64,000 bases of DNA from an uncultured Verrucomicrobiota bacterium (lineage in GTDB: Bacteria; Verrucomicrobiota; Verrucomicrobiia; Opitutales; Opitutaceae). Positions 36,640 through 46,896 of the stretch are shown here, piece after piece. The stretch is from assembly GCA_903904685.1 (NCBI GenBank), contig CAIVDS010000044.1:1-64000 (forward strand). The letters are read 5' to 3'. How positions within the stretch are numbered: the first letter of the stretch is position 1; each line of letters starts with the position of its first letter. The notes under the pieces are model-generated. The model was not told the origin of the DNA. It searched no databases and saw only the letters and a list, made by a program, of their open reading frames with translations. A program made the translations under genes and the position numbers.

Positions 36640-36712
36640 GCACAGCCCATTCATTGTTACCTGATTGTTCTGCAATAAAAATTATGGCGGATTATCTACT
36701 CAAATTATTTTC

Positions 36713-37984
36713 ATGCCTATCTTCATCACATTATTTCTAGCTGCAGCTCTTGGCGTGACATTAATCAAACTGCATAATCACCAGCACGCGATTCGCAGGC
36801 TCCACCAGTCGTTGCTTAAAAAACAACCCTTCCTGCGCGAAAACCGGCCTGGCCTGTCAGGCACAGTTTGGGACCAACTCTGCTCGCTCAGCAACGATCT
36901 CATCACCGAAGTTGCTCATCTCCAGCAGCTCCGAAACGGCCAACTCGCGCAACTTGAAGCCACTTTAGGTAGTCTGCAGGAAGCGGTATTGATCGTCGAT
37001 TCAAACAACTATATCCTACTTGGGAACAAGGCATTGCAGGACATATTTCCACAGGCTGTAAACATACTTGGACAACGTTTGGAGCTTGTCCTTCACAGCG
37101 TCGCCTTTCTTAACTACGTCGAAGCTGTCCGGCGTAGCGCTGGACAACCCCAGCATGAAATCGAATTTATTAATGGAGTCATTTCTACTTGGGTCGAGGT
37201 GACTGGGGCGACAATCCAAACGATGAACGACCAAAAAGCACCATGGACACTTTTTGTTCTACACAACATCACCAAGCAGAAAAAACTCGCAGCTGTACGC
37301 AAAGAATTTGTCGCCAATGTTTCGCACGAATTACGTACCCCCCTCAGCGTGATTAAGGGATACGTTGAAACATTGGTCGATGGGGCTGAGGACATTCCCG
37401 CAGAAGACCGAGCACGATTTCTAAAAACCATCCAACGCCACACCGAACGGCTAAACTCACTTTTAGAAGATCTCTTGGCGCTTTCTCGCCTCGAGTCGAT
37501 CAACCCAGGCATTCGACGTGAGCCGGTTGATCTCAACACCCTATTTTCAAATATCATAGATGACTACCGGGCCCGACCCACGGGCAAGGCTCATGCACTA
37601 GATTTCATTGCTGACCACGCCATTACAACGGTGCCGATGGATCCCTTAAAAATAACACAAGCCGTTGAAAACTTGATTGATAACGCTCTTAAATATACCC
37701 CGAAAAACTCCAAGATACTTTTGACCGTGACATCGAAAGGCTCAAATGAAGTGATTGTCTGTCTGCAAGACAATGGTCCCGGGATACCCAAGGAAGATAT
37801 TCCTCACATCTTTGAACGTTTTTACCGCGTTGATAAAGGCCGCTCCCGTGAAAAAGGCGGCACTGGACTCGGGCTGAGCATTGTGAAACATATCGTTCAG
37901 TTGCATTCGGGGCGCGTTTGGGTGGAGAGCCAAGAAGGGCAGGGGGCTTCGTTCTTCTTTAGCCTCCCCCTCCATTCCATTTAA
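36713..37984 (+). CDS. PhoR-type sensor histidine kinase, orphaned
   Basis: This 423-residue membrane kinase has one N-terminal helix (PIFITLFLAAALGVTLI), a PAS domain (about residues 95-195; ATLGSLQEAVLIVDSNNYIL), the H box EFVANVSHELRTPLSVIKGY with the phospho-His near 210, N box NLIDNALKYTP, and G boxes DNGPGIP and GGTGLGLSIVKH. It looks intact. The response regulator that should precede it survives only as a fragment at 36526-36639, so its partner must lie elsewhere or the pathway is being lost. A PhoR-like role in phosphate sensing is possible but not shown. Confidence 0.85.
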   Translation: MPIFITLFLAAALGVTLIKLHNHQHAIRRLHQSLLKKQPFLRENRPGLSGTVWDQLCSLSNDLITEVAHLQQLRNGQLAQLEATLGSLQEAVLIVDSNNYILLGNKALQDIFPQAVNILGQRLELVLHSVAFLNYVEAVRRSAGQPQHEIEFINGVISTWVEVTGATIQTMNDQKAPWTLFVLHNITKQKKLAAVRKEFVANVSHELRTPLSVIKGYVETLVDGAEDIPAEDRARFLKTIQRHTERLNSLLEDLLALSRLESINPGIRREPVDLNTLFSNIIDDYRARPTGKAHALDFIADHAITTVPMDPLKITQAVENLIDNALKYTPKNSKILLTVTSKGSNEVIVCLQDNGPGIPKEDIPHIFERFYRVDKGRSREKGGTGLGLSIVKHIVQLHSGRVWVESQEGQGASFFFSLPLHSI

Positions 37985-38048
37985 ATCATTTTCATCGTCG
38001 TTATATTCGATTGAGCACGGGAGCGATATTCCTTTTTTTTAAAACTTC

Positions 38049-38630
38049 ATGCCGCTGGAACAAGCCCATGCCATCGCCGTTTCACGTCTAGCGGCCATCA
38101 GCGCTCAACTCGAACCCCTGCTGCAACCCACTCAGTCCCTTACGCTAGAGATCGGCAGTGGACATGGACACTTTCTCACGGCTTATGCTCAAGCTCACAC
38201 GGAACATTTCTGCATAGGCATCGACCTGCTATCAGACCGCTTAGCGCGCTCACTCCGTAAGTCCCAACGAGCCAAGCTCAATAATATCGCTTGGATTCAT
38301 GCCGATGCAGGACTGTTTCTGCAAGCGTTGCCCGACAAATCATTAGCTGAGATCTTTGTGCTCTTCTCCGACCCATGGCCCAAACGCCGCCATTGGAAAA
38401 ATCGTGTGCTTCAACCAAAATTTCTCAGCCTATTGGCCACCAAAGCAGTGCAGGGGGCTCGGCTCTGTTTCCGAACGGACCATTCCCCTTATTTTGCGCA
38501 GGCAAGAGAGTTTGTCGACCAGCACCCCTTGTGGGTTCTGCCGGAAGGTGAAATATGGCCTTTTGAGTTGGCCACTGTTTTTCAGCAACGCGCTCCTGAC
38601 TACCAATCGTTCGTGGCCCGCCGAGCGTAA
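38049..38630 (+). CDS. trmB: tRNA (guanine-N7-)-methyltransferase TrmB
   Basis: This 193-residue SAM enzyme methylates guanine 46 of tRNA. Motif I is LTLEIGSGHGHFLTAYAQ (about residues 29-48), then GIDLLSDRLARSLRK and the TrmB signature VLFSDPWPKRRHWKNRVLQP (about 100-119). RTDHSPYFAQAREF follows. It starts with ATG at 38049 and ends 136 bp before the ATP synthase operon. Confidence 0.9.
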   Translation: MPLEQAHAIAVSRLAAISAQLEPLLQPTQSLTLEIGSGHGHFLTAYAQAHTEHFCIGIDLLSDRLARSLRKSQRAKLNNIAWIHADAGLFLQALPDKSLAEIFVLFSDPWPKRRHWKNRVLQPKFLSLLATKAVQGARLCFRTDHSPYFAQAREFVDQHPLWVLPEGEIWPFELATVFQQRAPDYQSFVARRA

Positions 38631-38765
38631 GCTTGCGCTGAACAAATCACCACAGGCGATCGCACGGATCATTCTATTAATCCGTCTCATTTCAGGTATT
38701 GACGGTGTTTGTCCTGTTTGCCTAGCTGACCCTTTTCATCATCCACACAGCCTGTTTTAGAGCCA

Positions 38766-39629
38766 ATGTCTCGAGTCAAAATCATAGCCCTTTTACTCTC
38801 CTTGCCTATCACCGCATTGCCGGTATTTGCTGCGGGCGAACTTGGCGTGACCAAGTCGGCTGAGACGCTCTTTAAGGTTGGCCCGCTGGTGGTCACCAAC
38901 AGCATGGTGACGAGTTGGATCGTGGCATTCGCTTTGATCGTCATCGTCCGCCTTGTAGTTGGCCGTCCGCAACTAATCCCTTCACGTGGGCAAGCCGTCA
39001 TAGAAAATCTCCTTGGTGGCATCCGCGATCTCACAACTCCTATCGTCGGCAAAAAGGTCGCCCTCTACTCTTTCCCGCTGCTCATCACGCTGTTCACCTA
39101 CATTCTGATCCAGAACTGGAGCAGCCTCGTCCCGGGTGTCGGCACAATCCACGTGAAGGATAGAGCGGGGGAGTGGGTTCCTTTCATACGCCCGGCCAAT
39201 GCCGATCTCAACGGCACCATCGCCCTCGCGCTCGTCGCCATCACCTGCTGGTTTTACTTTATCATGCGCTTCGCGGGCCCTGCCGCGGTGCTGAAGGATA
39301 TTTTCGGCAACAAAGCTAAGAAAAGCGAAATGCCCGCCATGGTCTATTATCCGCTCTTCGTGGTATTCTTCGTTATCGGCATCATCGAGCTCGTCTCGAT
39401 CGCCTTCCGCCCGGTTTCGCTATCCTTCCGTCTTTTCGGTAACGTCTTCGGCGGTGAAAACCTGCTTCATGCGATGTCCGCAATATCGAAGTGGGGCCTG
39501 CCTATTCCTTTCTACTTTCTCGAGTTTATCATCGGCTTCGTACAGGCTCTCGTCTTCACCCTCCTCGTGAGCGTTTACATCGGACTCATCTGCAACCACG
39601 GCGGCAGCGACCACAAGGACGCTCACTAA
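38766..39629 (+). CDS. atpB: ATP synthase Fo subunit a
   Basis: This 287-residue inner-membrane protein forms the proton half-channels beside the c ring. The essential Arg is in VSLSFRLFGNVFGGENLLHA (about residue 222), and the last helices contain FIIGFVQALVFTLLVSVYIG. It begins with a hydrophobic leader (MSRVKIIALLLSLPITALPV) that may be a signal peptide. It is the first gene of the complete operon atpBEFHAGDC. No atpI gene lies in front of it. Confidence 0.95.
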   Translation: MSRVKIIALLLSLPITALPVFAAGELGVTKSAETLFKVGPLVVTNSMVTSWIVAFALIVIVRLVVGRPQLIPSRGQAVIENLLGGIRDLTTPIVGKKVALYSFPLLITLFTYILIQNWSSLVPGVGTIHVKDRAGEWVPFIRPANADLNGTIALALVAITCWFYFIMRFAGPAAVLKDIFGNKAKKSEMPAMVYYPLFVVFFVIGIIELVSIAFRPVSLSFRLFGNVFGGENLLHAMSAISKWGLPIPFYFLEFIIGFVQALVFTLLVSVYIGLICNHGGSDHKDAH

Positions 39630-39695
39630 CCCTTTCCCGCCGGGAGCGTGGCCCACTGCGCACGGCGGCAACCCAACAAAACCAAAAAAACTACC

Positions 39696-39905
39696 ATGAT
39701 CACCACCATCGCAGAAATGTCCGGCAACATCCAAGGCGGCCTCGGCTGTCTCGGTGCCGCCATCGGCGTCGGCCTCGTCGGCGCAGCCGCCACCGAAGGC
39801 GTTGCCCGCAACCCCGGCGCTTCTGGCTCTATCATCGTTCAGGCTATTCTTGGCATGGCCCTCGCAGAAGCCGTCGCGTTTTACGCGCTCTTCCTCGGCA
39901 AGTAA
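39696..39905 (+). CDS. atpE: ATP synthase Fo subunit c
   Basis: This 69-residue hairpin protein forms the rotating c ring. Helix 1 contains GAAIGVGLVGAAATEG, the polar loop is VARNPGA with Arg 38, and the ion-binding Glu 58 lies in GMALAEAVAFYALFLG. The residues typical of Na+ binding (Gln in helix 1, Ser/Thr after the Glu) are missing, so the ring is expected to use protons. The ATG at 39696 is chosen; the frame is open upstream. Confidence 0.95.
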   Translation: MITTIAEMSGNIQGGLGCLGAAIGVGLVGAAATEGVARNPGASGSIIVQAILGMALAEAVAFYALFLGK

Positions 39906-39981
39906 TCGTTCCAACGTTTGCCGCACCGATATGCGCTCACGCGTCGGTGCGGCCCCTTTTCCGTCTCCGCACCGTCTTCCC

Positions 39982-40566
39982 ATGCTCTCCATGCTTGTTA
40001 TCGCCGAAGTCACCGGCCATGTCGCTGAAACGGCCGCCGCCAACGCGGAAGCCGGCAATGCGTTCACCAAGATCACCGACAGCTTCGGGGTCAGCCTGCC
40101 CGAAATCCTCGCGCAGATATTGAGCTTCGCCGTGCTGGCGTTTGTCCTCTGGAAATTTGCGTTCAAGCCTGTCCTCGCGACTCTCGATGAACGCCAGCGC
40201 AAGATCGCCGACGGCCTCCGCTATTCCGAGGAGACCAAGGCGCGTCTCGACGCCGTCCAGCAGGAGAATGCGGACACCTTGAAGCGCGCCCAGATCGAAG
40301 CCGCCAGCATCATTGAACAATCGCGAAAAACTTCCAAGGAACTCGCCGAACGTGAAGCCGCCGCCGCCACTGAACGCGCCAACGCTCTCATCACCAAAGC
40401 GCAGCAGGCCATCGAACTCGAAAAGCAGAAAATGCTCGATGAAGCCCGCGTGGAAATCTCCCGCCTTGTCATCGCCACCACCCAGCGCGTCCTCGCCAAG
40501 GAACTCAGCGACGCCGACCGCAGCCGTTACAACGACGCTGCCGCCCGCGAGCTTGCCTCCGTTTAA
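39982..40566 (+). CDS. atpF: ATP synthase Fo subunit b
   Basis: This 194-residue protein forms the peripheral stalk. It has a short periplasmic segment (NAFTKITDSFGVSLPEILAQ), one membrane helix (ILSFAVLAFVLWKFAFKPVL, about residues 45-64) and a long charged coiled coil (ALITKAQQAIELEKQKMLDE, then ARVEISRLVIATTQRVLAKE). The ATG at 39982 gives a slightly extended N-terminus; another ATG lies 9 bp later. It is followed by atpH after 6 bp. Confidence 0.9.
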   Translation: MLSMLVIAEVTGHVAETAAANAEAGNAFTKITDSFGVSLPEILAQILSFAVLAFVLWKFAFKPVLATLDERQRKIADGLRYSEETKARLDAVQQENADTLKRAQIEAASIIEQSRKTSKELAEREAAAATERANALITKAQQAIELEKQKMLDEARVEISRLVIATTQRVLAKELSDADRSRYNDAAARELASV

Positions 40567-40572
40567 CCCATC

Positions 40573-40968
40573 ATGGCGTCCGGCAAAAAACAGATTCACC
40601 AGCTCGCGCGTCAGCTCTTTAAGCTGAGCCTCATTGACGGCGTTCTCTCCGGCGAACGCGTGGCGGGCGTGCTCGCCTACATTGAAAAACATCCGCCTGC
40701 CAAGCCCGTCGCCGTGCTCGTCGCCTACCGCCGCCTTGTTGCCATCGAGGTCGCAAAAGGTCTGGCCGTCGTCGAACATTCCGGTCCCGTCAGTGAAGCC
40801 ACTCTCCAGGCCATCGCTTCCTCGATGACCGTTCGCTACCGGCGCCCCGTCATCGCCCGCGCCAAGGCCAACTCATCCCTCCTCGCCGGACTCCTCATCC
40901 GCATCGGTGACGATGTTTATGAAGCCTCGGTCGCCGGCCAGCTCGCCGCCCTGTCTGCTTCCGCCTGA
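40573..40968 (+). CDS. atpH: ATP synthase F1 subunit delta, short form
   Basis: This 131-residue protein joins F1 to the b stalk. The C-terminal part, VRYRRPVIARAKANSSLLAG and LIRIGDDVYEASVAGQLAAL, is the conserved delta end (usually DPSLIGGVVIRVGD-like). The N-terminal domain, normally about 105 residues in a six-helix bundle, is shortened: only about 65 residues (HQLARQLFKLSLIDGVLSGE onward) lie before the linker. The total is about 45 residues below the usual 175-180. There is no sign of a frameshift, so this appears to be a natural short form. Confidence 0.85.
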   Translation: MASGKKQIHQLARQLFKLSLIDGVLSGERVAGVLAYIEKHPPAKPVAVLVAYRRLVAIEVAKGLAVVEHSGPVSEATLQAIASSMTVRYRRPVIARAKANSSLLAGLLIRIGDDVYEASVAGQLAALSASA

Positions 40969-41007
40969 TTTTCCCCGTACCTTTCAAAAACCAAACCCTC
41001 ACGTCGC

Positions 41008-42534
41008 ATGTCCACGGTCATTGAACAAATCGAACAACAGATCGCGAAGCTTTCCAACAAAGCCATCCGCAAGAATACCGGAGTCATCCGAACAGTCGCC
41101 GATGGCGTCGCCAAAATCGACGGCCTTTCAGAGGTGATGTATAATGAGATGGTGCAGTTCCCCGGCGGTGTCATCGGCATCGCGCTGAACCTCGAAACCG
41201 ACGAAGTCGGCTGCGTCGTCCTAGGCGATGTTTCCCAGCTCAAGGAAGGCGACGAAGTCCAAACCACCGGCAAGCTCCTCTCGATTCCCGTCGGCAAAGC
41301 CCTCCTCGGCCGCGTTGTGGACGCCCTTGGCAATCCCGTCGATGGCAAAGGCCCTATTGCCGCCACCGAAACTTATCCCGTGGAGCGCATCGCGCCTGGT
41401 ATAATCGTGCGCAAATCCGTTTCCCAGCCGCTCTTCACCGGCATCATGGCCATCGATTCCATGATTCCCATCGGCCGTGGCCAGCGCGAACTCATCATAG
41501 GGGACCGCGGCACCGGCAAGACCACTATCGCGATCGACACGATCATCAACCAGGCGAAAATCAACAAGGTCGGCCTCGCTTCCGGCGACCCCAAGTTCCG
41601 TCCCGTTTATTCCATCTACGTCGCGGTCGGCCAGAAAAACTCCAATATCGTCCGCACGCTGGGCGCCCTTGAGGTCGCCGGCGCGCTGGAGTTTACCGTC
41701 ATCGTCGGAGCGCCCGCCGCCGACAATGCCGCCAACCAATACATCGCGCCCTTCTCAGGCGCCGCCATCGGCGAATGGTTCATGGAAAACGGCATGGACG
41801 CCCTCATCGTGTATGATGATCTTTCCAAGCACGCAGTCGCCTATCGGCAGATCTCGCTCATCTTGAAACGTCCCTCCGGCCGCGAGGCTTATCCCGGCGA
41901 CGTGTTCTACCTGCACTCCCGTCTGCTCGAACGCGCCGCTCGCCTTGACGGCAAAGGCTCGCTCACCGCGTTGCCCATCATCGAGACGCAGGCTGGCGAC
42001 GTTTCCGCTTACATCCCGACCAACGTGATCTCGATCACCGACGGCCAGATCTTCCTCGAAACCGACCTTTTCAACCAAGGCATCCGGCCCGCCGTATCAG
42101 TCGGTCTCTCCGTTTCGCGCGTCGGTTCCGCCGCGCAAATCAAGGCCACCAAGCAAGTCGGCGGCAAACTCACGGGCGAGCTCGCCCAGTTCCGCGAACT
42201 CGCGGCCTTCGCCCAATTCGGCTCCGACCTCGACGCCAAGACCAAGGCCCAGCTCGACCGCGGCGGCCGCATCGTCGAACTCTTCAAGCAGCCCGCCTTC
42301 AACCCGCTCCCCATCGAGCAGCAGGTCGTCACCCTCTGGGCCATTCAGAAAGGCTACTACGACGGCCTCGACATCAAGAAGGTCAACGTCGCCGCCGTTT
42401 CCATCCGCGAGTTTTTCGTCACCCGCAAGGATGCGCTCCTCACGGAAATCCGCACCAAGGCCGCCCTCGACAAAGATCTCGAAGCCAAGATTGAGGCCGC
42501 CATGAACGAGTGGAAACCTACCTTTGCCGCCTAA
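41008..42534 (+). CDS. atpA: ATP synthase F1 subunit alpha
   Basis: This 508-residue subunit binds a non-catalytic nucleotide. The P-loop is [14 protein letters not shown] (about residues 168-181), and the signature [20 protein letters not shown] (about 280-299) and [17 protein letters not shown] are present. The start is ATG at 41008, with [17 protein letters not shown] at the N-terminus. Full length. Confidence 0.97.
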   Translation: MSTVIEQIEQQIAKLSNKAIRKNTGVIRTVADGVAKIDGLSEVMYNEMVQFPGGVIGIALNLETDEVGCVVLGDVSQLKEGDEVQTTGKLLSIPVGKALLGRVVDALGNPVDGKGPIAATETYPVERIAPGIIVRKSVSQPLFTGIMAIDSMIPIGRGQRELIIGDRGTGKTTIAIDTIINQAKINKVGLASGDPKFRPVYSIYVAVGQKNSNIVRTLGALEVAGALEFTVIVGAPAADNAANQYIAPFSGAAIGEWFMENGMDALIVYDDLSKHAVAYRQISLILKRPSGREAYPGDVFYLHSRLLERAARLDGKGSLTALPIIETQAGDVSAYIPTNVISITDGQIFLETDLFNQGIRPAVSVGLSVSRVGSAAQIKATKQVGGKLTGELAQFRELAAFAQFGSDLDAKTKAQLDRGGRIVELFKQPAFNPLPIEQQVVTLWAIQKGYYDGLDIKKVNVAAVSIREFFVTRKDALLTEIRTKAALDKDLEAKIEAAMNEWKPTFAA

Positions 42535-42562
42535 TCGCCCCGCGTTCACTTTCTAAAACATC

Positions 42563-43444
42563 GTGGCCTCCACACGCGACATCCGCCGCCGCATCAAGTC
42601 GGTCAAGAACACCCGCCAGATCACCAAGGCGATGGAGCTGGTGGCTGCCTCGAAGATGAAGAAGGCGCAACAGGCAGCCCTCGCAAGCCGGCCTTACGCG
42701 CAGTTGCTCGCCAAGATCCTCGTGGCCTTGGCTCCCAACACGAGCGAACAGCTCCATCCGTTCCTAGTCCGCCGCACCGTAAAGACCCGCGGCATTCTCC
42801 TCATCACGTCGGACAAGGGTCTCTGCGGTCCGCTCAACGCCAATCTTTTCAAGATTGTCGCCGAGATCAAGACACCCGCCAAGTTCTACTCGGTCGGACG
42901 CAAGGGCACGCAATTCCTCGCCCGTACTAAACGCGATCTCATCGCCGATTTCCCCGTGCAGGACCGAGCCCCGTTCAGTGAGGTCAAAGTCGCGATCGAT
43001 TTCGTTGTGAAGCAGTATCTCGAAGGTGTCATCGACACCATCGAGATTGTCTATCCTCGCTTCAAAAACACCCTCGTGCAAGAGCCGGTCATTCGTCCCG
43101 TGCTACCGCTCGACAACCTCCGTCAGTTCATCGAAAGCATCCAACGCCACGCCGGCGCGGTTGCAGAGGAGGAGATCAACAGCCAGCGCCTCTTCCATTT
43201 TGAACCCAGCGCTGAATCCGTCCTCAATGCGCTACTCCCGTTTTACGTCCACCGCGAGATTTACCAGTTTGTGCTCTCGACCCGCGCCTCCGAGCACAGC
43301 GCTCGCATGGTGGCGATGAAGACAGCCAAGGATAACGCCACCAAGCTCGTCGGCGAACTCACCCTCGAATACAATAAGGCCCGTCAGGCCGCGATCACCC
43401 AAGAAATCCTTGAGATCGCCGCTTCATCGTTCTCGTCCGCGTGA
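42563..43444 (+). CDS. atpG: ATP synthase F1 subunit gamma
   Basis: This 293-residue central-stalk subunit couples rotation of the c ring to catalysis. It begins with GTG (ASTRDIRRRIKSVKNTRQIT, then KAMELVAASKMKKAQ) and ends ITQEILEIAASSFSSA-like, both conserved in gamma. Full length. It precedes the broken atpD reading frame by 40 bp. Confidence 0.95.
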   Translation: MASTRDIRRRIKSVKNTRQITKAMELVAASKMKKAQQAALASRPYAQLLAKILVALAPNTSEQLHPFLVRRTVKTRGILLITSDKGLCGPLNANLFKIVAEIKTPAKFYSVGRKGTQFLARTKRDLIADFPVQDRAPFSEVKVAIDFVVKQYLEGVIDTIEIVYPRFKNTLVQEPVIRPVLPLDNLRQFIESIQRHAGAVAEEEINSQRLFHFEPSAESVLNALLPFYVHREIYQFVLSTRASEHSARMVAMKTAKDNATKLVGELTLEYNKARQAAITQEILEIAASSFSSA

Positions 43445-43463
43445 TCGTCTCCAATTCCTTTAA

Positions 43464-44905
<1,442 letters not shown>

Positions 44906-44910
44906 CCGTC

Positions 44911-45318
44911 ATGGCTCTCACGCTCGAAATCGTTACGCCCGAAGCCCGGGTTTACTCCGGCCCCATCGATACGGTCGTCATCCCAACCGTCATGGGGGAG
45001 ATCGGCATTCTGCCCGGACATATCCCGTTGATCACGCAGATGACCGAAGGGGAACTTCGCGTGACCAAAGACGGCAAAGTGCAGATTCTCGTGGTCGGTA
45101 CTGGTTTCGCCCAAATCGACGGAGACAAAGTCTCGGTGCTCGCCGAGCCCGCCATCGCACTTGAAAAAATCGATGAACACGCCGTCGAAACCGCATTGCA
45201 ACGCGCCCAAGACGCCCTGAAAGCTAAGGACGCCTTAGAGCCAGCCGAGATCGAACGCCTTGAAAGTGTCGTTCGCTTCTCTGTCGCCCAACTCACCGTA
45301 AAACGTCGCGGGCGGTAA
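44911..45318 (+). CDS. atpC: ATP synthase F1 subunit epsilon
   Basis: This 135-residue subunit has the N-terminal beta sandwich (LEIVTPEARVYSGPIDTVVI, GEIGILPGHIPLITQMTEGE) and a C-terminal helical hairpin that can inhibit ATP hydrolysis. It starts 5 bp after atpD and is the last gene of the operon, followed by a terminator. Confidence 0.95.
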   Translation: MALTLEIVTPEARVYSGPIDTVVIPTVMGEIGILPGHIPLITQMTEGELRVTKDGKVQILVVGTGFAQIDGDKVSVLAEPAIALEKIDEHAVETALQRAQDALKAKDALEPAEIERLESVVRFSVAQLTVKRRGR

Positions 45319-45342
45319 TGTCTTTGCTGTCAGGTTGACGGC

Positions 45343-45374
45343 AAAAGCGCGTCCTTCACCAGACGCGCTTTTTT
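45343..45374 (+). terminator. Terminator of the ATP synthase operon
   Basis: AAAAGCGCGTC (45343-45353) and GACGCGCTTTT (from 45362) form an 11-bp stem with an eight-base loop, continued by further T residues. It is 25 bp downstream of atpC and may also stop the convergent thioredoxin-like gene because of the A run on its left. Confidence 0.9.
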
Positions 45375-45412
45375 ACCGTACAAAATAGGCCTCACGCCGC
45401 TCCTCGGACAGC

Positions 45413-45865
45413 CTACTTGCCCTTCTGCTGGATAACCTTCTCCAATCCGGCGATCCAAGGCTTCGGACCTCCTTGCTCGTAACCTAATTCGCCGATCTGA
45501 ATCTCATGCTCATCGAGAACTACAATTGTTGGATAGCCCTGTATTTTATATTTCTCCGCCAACTGGGCATTCTGCTTTTTCTCCGCCTCCGGCTGTTTTT
45601 TTTGCCGGGGAAAATCAACCTTCACCAAAATGAGGTTTTGGGCCGCATAAGCGGCGAACTCTGGCTGCGAAAAAACTTCTTTGTCTAATTTTATGCACCA
45701 ACCACACCAGTCGGAACCGGTGAAATCCAGCAACAGCGGCTTTTTTTCAACCGCCGCTTTTTTCAGGGCCGCTTCGTAATCAGTAAGCCAGACCGCTTCC
45801 GCGGCATGGATAGAGGATGTCGCGAAGAGCAGGACTATGGCAAGAAAAGCAAAGAAGGTTTTCAT
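45413..45865 (-). CDS. Periplasmic thioredoxin-family protein
   Basis: This 150-residue protein has a signal peptide (MKTFFAFLAIVLLFATSSIH, cleaved near HAAEA) and a thioredoxin fold with the redox site SDWCGWCIKLDKEVF (about residues 52-66) and cis-Pro loop KIQGYPTIVVLD (about 110-121). The CGWC site followed by IKLDKEVF is like the DsbD-gamma or thioredoxin_7 group, so it is probably a periplasmic disulfide reductase. It is monocistronic and convergent to the atp operon. Confidence 0.85.
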   Translation of the reverse strand: MKTFFAFLAIVLLFATSSIHAAEAVWLTDYEAALKKAAVEKKPLLLDFTGSDWCGWCIKLDKEVFSQPEFAAYAAQNLILVKVDFPRQKKQPEAEKKQNAQLAEKYKIQGYPTIVVLDEHEIQIGELGYEQGGPKPWIAGLEKVIQQKGK

Positions 45866-45960
45866 GAGAAACAGAATCGTTGAAAATATCCGATGGAGAA
45901 TAAACGCCCCCGGCCGCCTTCTGGCAAGATTCTACGTGTGTGCGTTCAACGACGAACGCC

Positions 45961-46836
45961 TCAATACCGCACACTACGCCCGAAGTAGCTCAGCAGCCAA
46001 TATTCCTTCCAAACCCTATAACGGCCTTCGTGACTGATTTTACCGTGTTCTTCGCGCTCGGCGCGCGGAAAGAGAAATCCTAGCTCGGTGTTGATTCGCT
46101 CTAATTCATGCTGCTGGCTATTGAGATCAGTCAACGGATCAGTCGTCCAAGGTATCACGATTTCTTTGGCTCGAATCAACCGCTCCTTGTGACTAGCGAC
46201 CAATTTAACAAGTGAACGCCGCCATGGACTGCGCCTAACCAGCCAGTTTTCCGGATAAAACCCTCCAAAGGGTAGATAAAGATTATCCGTAACGTAGCGA
46301 TACCCCGTCGCGGTGTTGGATGAAAGACCGTAGCACACAGAAATCGCTCTGTTCGCCTGCGGAAGAAACGTGATCTGGATGCGAGTGCTGGCCTCGGTAT
46401 CTTGGTAAATAGACACGCGCAGATAAATGCTCGGGGCAACTTCACTTTTGAGCGCTTGCACTTGCTTGAAGCTGTTTGCCCGTAACCAGTCGCGGATTTT
46501 TAGCAGTCGCGCATTCGTGGGCCATTCCTCTCCAGAGTTGTTAAGTGTAAACCGCGGGAAAAGTGGAAGCGGGCTTACGCTCAGCGCGTGAATGGCCAGC
46601 CAGTTGTAGAGTGTCTCCATCAAAAACCACAGGAGGAAGAATGCGACGACCAACACGCCATAGGGCCGGTCGGACCACTCAAAATCGAGCCATGCCTTGG
46701 CGCCGCCAAATGCAAAAATAAGCCAGCGCAACCAACGGTTGAATATCGCCGGCACAGGTGAACCGCTACGCTGGTTGATCTGCGTGAGCAGCAGCGACAA
46801 CACGATGGCTGCAAGAAGGGGATAGTCGGAATCCAT
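45961..46836 (-). CDS. Conserved hypothetical membrane protein
   Basis: This 291-residue protein has an N-terminal region with two or three membrane helices (YPLLAAIVLSLLLTQINQRS, RWLIFAFGGAKAWLDFEWSD, VLVVAFFLLWFLMETLYNWL) and a soluble C-terminal domain (ALKSEVAPSIYLRVSIYQD, RIQITFLPQANRAISVCYGL). I know no family for it. It starts 6 bp after the dnaN terminator hairpin, so it could be partly cotranscribed with dnaN. Function unknown. Confidence 0.65.
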   Translation of the reverse strand: MDSDYPLLAAIVLSLLLTQINQRSGSPVPAIFNRWLRWLIFAFGGAKAWLDFEWSDRPYGVLVVAFFLLWFLMETLYNWLAIHALSVSPLPLFPRFTLNNSGEEWPTNARLLKIRDWLRANSFKQVQALKSEVAPSIYLRVSIYQDTEASTRIQITFLPQANRAISVCYGLSSNTATGYRYVTDNLYLPFGGFYPENWLVRRSPWRRSLVKLVASHKERLIRAKEIVIPWTTDPLTDLNSQQHELERINTELGFLFPRAEREEHGKISHEGRYRVWKEYWLLSYFGRSVRY

Positions 46837-46841
46837 GGATC

Positions 46842-46871
46842 AAAAAGGCCGGGGCGTTAATACCCCGGCCT
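46842..46871 (-). terminator. Terminator after dnaN
   Basis: Read leftward, the perfect 9-bp stem AGGCCGGGG/CCCCGGCCT (46863-46871 with 46846-46854) with an eight-base loop is followed by five T residues. It lies 25 bp downstream of the dnaN stop and just before the start of the next leftward gene. Confidence 0.9.
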
Positions 46872-46896
46872 GAAACAGGGTAGCAGTGCGGATGAT

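Noticed and set aside
36442..36675. A 77-codon leftward frame
   Set aside because: It is antisense to the response-regulator relic, which explains the sequence better.
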